DNA of 7,339 bases from Clostridia bacterium (lineage in GTDB: Bacteria > Bacillota > Sulfobacillia > SLMV01): positions 1 to 7,339 of the forward strand of contig SLGS01000091.1 of assembly GCA_007136565.1 (NCBI GenBank). The letters are read 5' to 3'. Below the pieces are notes generated by a model, which made no database searches, had not been told where the DNA came from, and worked only from the letters and a program-made list of their open reading frames with translations. The position numbers and the translations under genes are program-made. The stretch's first letter is position 1; every line of letters starts with the position of its first letter. Below are positions 1 through 4,650 of this stretch, in pieces.

Positions 1-32
1 GTGTGACGGCGCCCCAAGTTTCTTGCAACGTA

Positions 33-62
33 AAACGGCAGTACCCTGAGGTACTGCCGTTT
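33..62 (-). terminator. Intrinsic-type terminator after csp
   Basis: A perfect 13-bp inverted repeat (33-45 with 50-62) closes on a 4-nt loop. It lies about 18 nt beyond the csp stop codon. Read on the minus strand, the 5' arm starts with AAA and the 3' arm ends in TTT, followed by a further T and then ACGTT, so the U tract is short. The stem is strong and correctly placed for csp. Because of the flanking A and T runs it could also stop plus-strand transcription. Positions 1-32 hold nothing I can assign. Confidence 0.8.
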
Positions 63-80
63 GGTGCGAAGTCTACACTA

Positions 81-311
81 TTAGAAGGGGAAGGAAGAGC
101 CTCCGCCGCCGTCGATGACCTTGATGTTGGTGGCCTGAAGTCCCTTGGGGGACTCGACGATGTCGAAGCTCACCCGCTGGTTCTCCTCGAGGGTCTTAAA
201 GCCCTCCTGATCGATCTCCGAGAAGTGGGCGAAGACGTCGTCTCCGTCCTCCCTCTCGATGAAGCCGTAACCTTTTGCCGCGTCAAACCACTTAACTGTT
301 CCTTCTGGCAA
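81..311 (-). CDS. csp: Cold-shock-domain protein (CspA family), TTG start
   Basis: Predicted 76-residue single cold-shock domain, a five-stranded OB-fold that binds single-stranded RNA and DNA. Family members act as RNA chaperones that melt mRNA structure, in the cold or constitutively. Visible motifs are the EGTVKWFD opening at residues 3-10, RNP1 as KGYGFIE (13-19), RNP2 as VFAHFS (26-31), and the conserved GLQATNI strand near residues 58-64. RNP2 has Ala where Val is usual. The chosen start is TTG at 311, which puts Leu/Met directly before the PEGTVKW that opens many family members. A GGAGGT Shine-Dalgarno lies 6 nt upstream. An upstream in-frame ATG at 380 would add 23 residues unlike the family and has no comparable ribosome site. 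The protein ends in an unusual Gly-rich GGGGSSFPF tail. The gene looks monocistronic, with its own promoter, long leader and terminator. Confidence 0.93.
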   Translation of the reverse strand: MPEGTVKWFDAAKGYGFIEREDGDDVFAHFSEIDQEGFKTLEENQRVSFDIVESPKGLQATNIKVIDGGGGSSFPF

Positions 312-317
312 CCCAAT

Positions 318-323
318 ACCTCC
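318..323 (-). promoter_or_regulatory. Shine-Dalgarno site that sets the csp TTG start
   Basis: The minus strand reads GGAGGT here, followed by 6 nt (ATTGGG) and then TTG. This near-ideal site and spacing is the main reason for choosing the TTG at 311 over the ATG at 380. Confidence 0.85.
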
Positions 324-364
324 GTACGAGCGACTAGCTGCCTTCCACGCACTTTTTTCGGGAA

Positions 365-439
365 GGATGAAGCATGGCAACCTCGCCCAAATTGTTCTTG
401 GATCTCTTTAAGATCCACTGCACCGCTGTTGCTTCATCC
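365..439 (-). promoter_or_regulatory. Structured 5' leader of csp, long-range stem
   Basis: Two 10-nt arms are perfectly complementary: GGATGAAGCA on the plus strand at 365-374, and its reverse complement at 430-439. They enclose a 55-nt interior containing a second perfect hairpin, 400-405 with 411-416 around a 5-nt loop. All of this lies between the predicted transcription start (near 450) and the csp start codon, giving a leader of about 140 nt. Long structured leaders that refold with temperature are known for cspA-type genes of enterobacteria. That this one does so is inference. I found no sequence obviously matching the E. coli cold box. Confidence 0.5.
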
Positions 440-456
440 GGGTACAGCCTGAACAC

Positions 457-485
457 ATTGTACTGTATGTGTGGCGGTAGCGCAA
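457..485 (-). promoter_or_regulatory. Putative sigma70-type promoter for csp
   Basis: On the minus strand, a -35-like TTGCGC (480-485) is followed by exactly 17 nt and then a -10-like TACAAT (457-462). The -10 box matches the consensus at five of six positions, while the -35 box matches mainly in TTG. Transcription would start near 450. That is just upstream of the first arm of the leader stem and about 140 nt before the csp start codon. Confidence 0.55.
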
Positions 486-649
486 CTGGACCACACCAAT
501 CAATCTGGAATCCGCCGATTCCGCGCGGCGGATATCGGTGGGGGGACACTCCCCGGGCTTTGCCGACCAGGTCCCCAACGCAGTTCGCACGGGATATATT
601 GCACCCTGCCGGGACGGGTGCCGGTCAATCGTCGGCTCGCGACTCACTA
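486..649. other. Non-coding gap with small inverted repeats
   Basis: I see no convincing gene on either strand here. Open frames crossing it lack family-like sequence and run into the antisense of neighbouring genes. It holds several short dyads. TCCGCCG at 511-517 pairs with 526-532 across 8 nt. GGGGA at 542-546 pairs with 550-554. GCACCC at 601-606 pairs with 616-621 across 9 nt. These could be small hairpins in read-through RNA from the upstream oxidoreductase operon or protein-binding sites. Nothing in the sequence decides between these. Confidence 0.4.
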
Positions 650-711
650 GGGCTCCGAGAATCACCCGGGAGCCAGGAATTGATATTCGTGGCTCCCGGG
701 GTGTTCAGCCC
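650..711 (-). terminator. Long hairpin downstream of korB, probable 3' end
   Basis: The core arm 663-675 (CACCCGGGAGCCA) pairs with 690-703, leaving one bulged G. Inside it, after a single G/G mismatch (676 and 689), GAAT at 677-680 pairs with ATTC at 685-688 around a TGAT loop. Outside it, GGGCT at 650-654 pairs with AGCCC at 707-711. The whole element begins about 40 nt after the korB stop codon. Its position suggests transcription termination or 3'-end protection of the oxidoreductase mRNA. There is no clear U tract on either side, so a classical intrinsic terminator is not proven. Confidence 0.55.
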
Positions 712-752
712 GACATCATTCTCGTGGACCGGCGCCCCTTCGGTGTGTCGAC

Positions 753-1607
753 CTACACCCGGAAGGCATCCTGGAGATATTCCATCTGCTCGGGATTGAA
801 TTGCTCGAGACCCGATGGATCCTTGCGCCGATCGGCCAGGGAATCTTCGAAAGTATCTCTTTCCACTCTATAGAAGACTCCGATCGGGATTTCGTCTCCC
901 CACATGTGGGACAACCGCAGGGCCGCATCGCGGTCCGTGGTGTCGTGGTCCCGAGGGATCTTCGTAACTCTGTCTCGATACCATGAGTTGGTATTTATTC
1001 GGTTGAAAGTTACGCACGGTTGGAGGATATCCACCAGGGCGTAGCCGGGGTAGCGTATGGCATCGACCAGCAGAGTAACCAGGTGATCTCCATCGCCAGT
1101 GAATCCCCTGGCCACGAAACCGGCACCGACAGACAGGGCGACCGAAAGCGGGTTGAACGGTACGCTGGTGACGCCGGCGGTTTGCACCCCGGTCTTCATA
1201 CCGAGATCGCTCGTCGGGCTTGCCTGACCCTTAGTCAGACCGTAAACCTGGTTATTGTGCACGAAGTGGGCGATATTCAGATTCCGGCGGATGTTGTGCA
1301 GGAAGTGATTCCCGCCCTCGCCATATGTGTCGCCATCTCCGGATTCGACGATACATGTTAGCCCGGGGTTAACCGAACGCGAACCGACGGCGACCGGGAG
1401 CGCACGCCCGTGCAAGCCGTTGAAACCATTGGCATTGATGTAGTGGGGCATCTTGGCCGCCTGACCGATACCCGATATTAGCAGGATCTCCTCCGGGTTC
1501 GCACCTACTTCTTCCAGGGCCTCCGCCAGTGCCTTTCGAATGGAGAAATTACCGCAACCTGGGCACCAGGTGGGAGTATCGGTGTTTTCCAGGAATCTAT
1601 TTGCCAT
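753..1607 (-). CDS. korB: 2-oxoacid:ferredoxin oxidoreductase, beta subunit (TPP-binding)
   Basis: 284-residue small subunit of a two-subunit 2-oxoacid:ferredoxin oxidoreductase. The enzyme converts a 2-oxoacid and CoA to acyl-CoA and CO2 with reduction of ferredoxin, or works in reverse. This chain binds thiamine pyrophosphate and the single [4Fe-4S] cluster. Visible motifs are WCPGCGNF (14-21, Cys15 and Cys18), HGRALP (66-71), the TPP motif from GDGD (90-93) through GGNHF to NNQVYGLTKGQ (118-128), and QPCVTFN with Cys198. The third cluster cysteine expected in the GIGC motif is Gln49 here (GIGQAAKMPHY). The ATG at 1607 is chosen because GGGGAGGT (1616-1623) lies 8 nt upstream and the family N-terminus starts here. 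The open frame extends upstream only as shadow inside korA. It overlaps korA by 11 nt, implying translational coupling. Substrate is uncertain: 2-oxoglutarate, pyruvate or another 2-oxoacid, so the symbol is tentative. Confidence 0.9.
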   Translation of the reverse strand: MANRFLENTDTPTWCPGCGNFSIRKALAEALEEVGANPEEILLISGIGQAAKMPHYINANGFNGLHGRALPVAVGSRSVNPGLTCIVESGDGDTYGEGGNHFLHNIRRNLNIAHFVHNNQVYGLTKGQASPTSDLGMKTGVQTAGVTSVPFNPLSVALSVGAGFVARGFTGDGDHLVTLLVDAIRYPGYALVDILQPCVTFNRINTNSWYRDRVTKIPRDHDTTDRDAALRLSHMWGDEIPIGVFYRVERDTFEDSLADRRKDPSGLEQFNPEQMEYLQDAFRV

Positions 1608-3294
1608 CGCCAGATACCTCCCCGATGATGTCTGATGGAGTGAAGGGTCGTCCATCGAAGCGCAGAACTCGGTGATCGAATTCCCAACCCGTTTCCCTCC
1701 GCACGAGATCCGCAAATTGACCAGTGTAGTTGGCTTCGACGCAGTAGCTGACTTCGGCGGCGGCCAGGAGCTCACCGAGCTGGTCTGTGCGGAGGGGCCA
1801 GATGTCCGCGAAGTGCAGATGCCCGGCATTGGTGCCACTTTCTTCTAGCACTGCGCGCGCCTCGCGGAGGGCTCCGTACGTAGAACCCCATCCCACGAGC
1901 AGTACTTCTGGTTCCTCGGGCCCATGGTACAGGGGTTCATCCATCTCCTCGGCGATGGCGGAAGTCTTGCCCATGCGCTTGCGCATCATGGCCTCCCGAG
2001 TCGCTGCGTCTTCCACGATAAACCCGCGTTCGTCGTGTTCATCGGAGTCCGCCAGCACGACCTGACTATCCAACTGTCCCGGGAGGGCCCTCGGAGATAT
2101 CCCATCCGGCGTGAGTGCGTATCTTCGGTATGGCAGCTCGACTTCCGCGGGGTCCGCGAGATGTTGGTCGCAGCTGAGCCGGGAAAAATCGTACTCGTCG
2201 ACGGTTCTGGCCGTATCCGCGAAATTCTGGTCCGAGAGGAATATGACGGGTGTCTGGAATCGATCGGCCAGATCGAAGGCCTTATTGAGTCGGTAAAAGG
2301 CGTCCTCGTGATGTGTGGCCGAGAGCACTGGCCTCGGGAACTCTCCGTGCCCTACGTTTAGGGCGAAGGATAGGTCTCCCTGGTCGGTCCTGGTGGGGAA
2401 CCCCGTGGCGGGTCCAGGCCTTTGGGCCAGGACGATGACCGCGGGGGTTTCGGTCATTCCGGCGAGGGAGATGCCTTCGGCCATCAGCGAAAATCCCCCG
2501 CCCGAGGTCGCGGTCATGGATCGCGCACCGGTGTAAGATGCACCCAGTATGGCATTGATGGCGGCGATCTCGTCTTCGGCCTGTTCGACGACCACTCCGG
2601 AGTCTTCTATTCCGGCGAGGTAGGTCATGATACCGGTGGCGGGAGTCATGGGATAGGCGCAGAAAAATCGACAACCGCTCGCCGCGGCGGACATCCCGAG
2701 GACTTCGTTGCCCTCGAGGAATATGCGGCTTCCTCCCGCCCGACCTTCTTCCGGCATGTTCACGGGCAATGCGGGTCCATCCACGGCGTCGTAACCGGCT
2801 CGAAGGGCGCCGATATTCTGCTCGCCCACGCCCTCCTTGTGGGCGAAGGCTTCCAATAGCATTTCTTCGGCTCGGGTCGTTGGCAAGTCCAGCACCGCAA
2901 GGCACGCTCCCAGGGCCACTGTGTTCGCCATGATTCGTCCGCCTGCTTCGGTGGCGAGATCCTTCATTGGTACCTCGACGCCTCTTCGATCCCCGGGAGG
3001 AGCGAAGCTCTCGGGATCGAATATGAAGACCCCATCTTCGGTCAACTTGGGGATGTGTTCCAGATAGGTAGTTTCATCCAGGCAAACCAAGAGGTCACAT
3101 CGGTTTTCGAAGGCCCACGGTGTAGTGTCGGCCGCCCTGAGGATCGAGAAATTGTGCCCACCCCTGATCCGCGACATGTAGTCTCGCGCAGATAATACGC
3201 CGAAACCGAAATGGGCGAGCAGTTTCCCCAGGGTACCGGCAAGGGTATCCATGCCCTGTCCCGCGGCACCTCCCACAATCACATGAATGTCCAC
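1597..3294 (-). CDS. korA: 2-oxoacid:ferredoxin oxidoreductase, fused gamma-alpha subunit
   Basis: 565-residue large subunit that pairs with the downstream beta chain. Residues 1 to about 185 are the gamma domain, with GGAAGQG (8-14), SRIRGGHN (41-48) and ANTVALGA (123-130). From about 190 comes the pyrimidine-binding domain, with YPMTP (214-218; usually YPITP, a substrate/CoA-site motif), QAEDEIAA (238-245) and QRPGPATGFPTRTDQGDL (291-308). The C-terminal part has SDEHDERG (417-424) and a transketolase-C-like domain opening LLVGWGSTYG (465-474). The gamma-alpha fusion is typical of two-subunit archaeal and bacterial KorAB/OFOR enzymes. No separate ferredoxin-like delta subunit is seen in the window. 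The start is GTG at 3294 with GGAAGG (3301-3306) 6 nt upstream, and the protein begins directly with the first beta strand. It is first gene of the korA-korB operon, divergent from sbcD. Gene identity is firm; the substrate, and so the kor symbol, is inferred. Confidence 0.92.
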   Translation of the reverse strand: MDIHVIVGGAAGQGMDTLAGTLGKLLAHFGFGVLSARDYMSRIRGGHNFSILRAADTTPWAFENRCDLLVCLDETTYLEHIPKLTEDGVFIFDPESFAPPGDRRGVEVPMKDLATEAGGRIMANTVALGACLAVLDLPTTRAEEMLLEAFAHKEGVGEQNIGALRAGYDAVDGPALPVNMPEEGRAGGSRIFLEGNEVLGMSAAASGCRFFCAYPMTPATGIMTYLAGIEDSGVVVEQAEDEIAAINAILGASYTGARSMTATSGGGFSLMAEGISLAGMTETPAVIVLAQRPGPATGFPTRTDQGDLSFALNVGHGEFPRPVLSATHHEDAFYRLNKAFDLADRFQTPVIFLSDQNFADTARTVDEYDFSRLSCDQHLADPAEVELPYRRYALTPDGISPRALPGQLDSQVVLADSDEHDERGFIVEDAATREAMMRKRMGKTSAIAEEMDEPLYHGPEEPEVLLVGWGSTYGALREARAVLEESGTNAGHLHFADIWPLRTDQLGELLAAAEVSYCVEANYTGQFADLVRRETGWEFDHRVLRFDGRPFTPSDIIGEVSGDGK

Positions 3295-3323
3295 TTCGTC
3301 CCTTCCTCTCCGGTGATGATATC

Positions 3324-3364
3324 CTTATAGCTGTTTACCACCACCGACATCGGCTGCAAACAGC
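3324..3364 (-). promoter_or_regulatory. Candidate korA -10 box with an adjoining dyad
   Basis: The minus strand has TATAAG at 3324-3329, about 30 nt before the korA start, a good position for a -10 element. No convincing -35 sits 16-18 nt upstream. Directly abutting the -10 is a perfect 7-bp inverted repeat, GCTGTTT at 3330-3336 with AAACAGC at 3358-3364. Nested inside it is CCGA-CA-TCGG at 3344-3353. The dyad covers where polymerase would contact the -35 region, so it may be an operator or an activator site. That role is inferred. Confidence 0.35.
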
Positions 3365-3444
3365 GTCCATCGCGAGGGGAGGGTATCCCTCGGGCGAACC
3401 CGAACTCGTCCACCATTACCCAGGAGGGGAATGATCGAATCTCA
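3365..3444. other. Rest of the divergent korA-sbcD intergenic region
   Basis: It contains a small inverted repeat, CGAGGG at 3373-3378 with CCCTCG at 3387-3392, around an 8-nt loop. A Shine-Dalgarno-like AGGAGGGG at 3422-3429 is the only ribosome-site candidate for sbcD. I could not pick out a convincing plus-strand promoter for sbcD. Confidence 0.35.
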
Positions 3445-4650
3445 ATGCGCATTCTTCACACGTCTGATTGGCATCTGGGCCGGACCCTGGAGGGACGATC
3501 GCGCCTGGTGGAACAGCGGAACGTCCTGGAGGAGATGACTTCCCTCTGTTCCGAGGAAGCAATCGATCTGGTCCTCGTGGCCGGGGATGTATTCGATGCT
3601 TACAACCCTCCGGCGGCGGCGGAGGAACTATACTACGAATACCTCGAGCGCATGGCCGATGGGGGTCGCCGAGCCGTGGTTGTGGTGGCCGGTAACCACG
3701 ATAGTCCGGAGAGGATACGGGCTGCGAATCCGCTGGCGGTGCGCCACGGCATTTCTCTCATGGGCCTGCCGGGCGATCACCTGCCGGGTAGTGTGGGAGT
3801 GGGGAGGGTTCGCAGGTTGGAAACGGGCCCGGGATGGCTCAACCTGGCGATCGGCGAGGAACGCGTAGGTATCGTGGGATTGCCCTATCCCTCGGAGTCA
3901 CGCTTGAGAGAGGTACTGAGTCGTGAGATGGCGGATGAAGTTCGTCGTGGCGCCTATTCCGATCGAGTGGGCTCCATACTGAAAAACGCCGTGGAAAGCC
4001 TCGACCCCTCGTTCCCTTCGATCCTGGTGGGACATTTTTACGTCGCCGGGGGCATCGAATCCGAATCCGAGCGACCCATCCACCTCGGTGGTGCTCTCAC
4101 CGTGGACGCAGAATCGATCCCCGCGGAATTCTCCTACGTCGCCTTGGGACATCTCCACCGCGCCCAAAGAGTCGGGGGTTTTGAACACTGGAGATACAGT
4201 GGATCTCCCTTGGCGTATAGTTTTTCTGAGGCTACTCGCGGGGACGAGGTTACCCTCGTCGACGTCGGTCCGGATGGTGTCCCGGAAGTTAGACGCTCAC
4301 CATTGAGCGGCGGAATTCCCCTGGTCAAAAGACGCGTCAAAGGCTGGGATTCGCTGTCGGGTGTAATCGAAGAGGTGGGCAGGGCCTGGTTCGATCTCGA
4401 AGTCGAAGTCGATGATACACCGTCGCCCGAGCTCTTGGCCCGAATACGCAGGGAATATCCCGAGATAGTCATCATACGAGTTTCCTTACCTCGATCCCGA
4501 GGGCGCGATGCCGGCCCGTCGCTGGAAGACCTTACTCTGGAAGAACAATTCAGGAAATTCTACCTCGATCGGGAGGGCACGGAGCCGAGTTCGCAGCTGG
4601 TCGAACTCTTCCTGGAGCTGGTCAACGAGGAAGGGGAGGAACCGACTTGA
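3445..4650 (+). CDS. sbcD: Exonuclease SbcD (Mre11-family nuclease subunit)
   Basis: 401-residue metallophosphoesterase nuclease of the SbcCD complex, close to the 400 residues of E. coli SbcD. With SbcC it cuts DNA hairpins and degrades blocked double-strand ends in the cytoplasm, in a Mn2+- and ATP-dependent way. All phosphoesterase motifs are visible: SDWHLG with Asp8 and His10, GDVFD with Asp48, GNHD with Asn84, His85 and Asp86, GHF with His197, and GHLHRA with His236 and His238. YSGSPLAYSFSE (251-262) is the usual strand after the catalytic core. The capping domain and the C-terminal SbcC-binding region follow, with LEEQFRKFYLDREG near 365-378. The ATG at 3445 gives the canonical MRILHTSDWHLG opening. 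The Shine-Dalgarno-like run 3422-3429 is 15 nt away, longer than usual. No other in-frame start fits. It overlaps sbcC by 3 nt. Confidence 0.96.
   Translation: MRILHTSDWHLGRTLEGRSRLVEQRNVLEEMTSLCSEEAIDLVLVAGDVFDAYNPPAAAEELYYEYLERMADGGRRAVVVVAGNHDSPERIRAANPLAVRHGISLMGLPGDHLPGSVGVGRVRRLETGPGWLNLAIGEERVGIVGLPYPSESRLREVLSREMADEVRRGAYSDRVGSILKNAVESLDPSFPSILVGHFYVAGGIESESERPIHLGGALTVDAESIPAEFSYVALGHLHRAQRVGGFEHWRYSGSPLAYSFSEATRGDEVTLVDVGPDGVPEVRRSPLSGGIPLVKRRVKGWDSLSGVIEEVGRAWFDLEVEVDDTPSPELLARIRREYPEIVIIRVSLPRSRGRDAGPSLEDLTLEEQFRKFYLDREGTEPSSQLVELFLELVNEEGEEPT
4633..4640 (+). promoter_or_regulatory. Shine-Dalgarno site that sets the sbcC TTG start
   Basis: GGGGAGGA lies inside the end of sbcD, 6 nt before the TTG at 4647. 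It supports a non-ATG start for sbcC and translational coupling to sbcD. Confidence 0.8.

Noticed and set aside
324..549. Possible tRNA or CRISPR in the non-coding parts
   Set aside because: I found no cloverleaf with a T-arm GTTCRA core and no regularly spaced direct repeats.
3..799. Plus-strand open frames across the csp region and leader (3-452 and 374-799)
   Set aside because: They run antisense to csp or through the non-coding gap, have no recognisable domains and lack good ribosome sites.
1608..1838. Upstream extension of the korB frame to a start at 1838
   Set aside because: The extra 77 residues are the korA coding region read in another frame. The ATG at 1607 has a strong ribosome site and gives the family N-terminus.
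2282..2905. 207-codon minus-strand frame rich in Arg and Gly inside korA
   Set aside because: Shadow of korA in another frame, with low-complexity basic composition typical of shifted GC-rich coding sequence.
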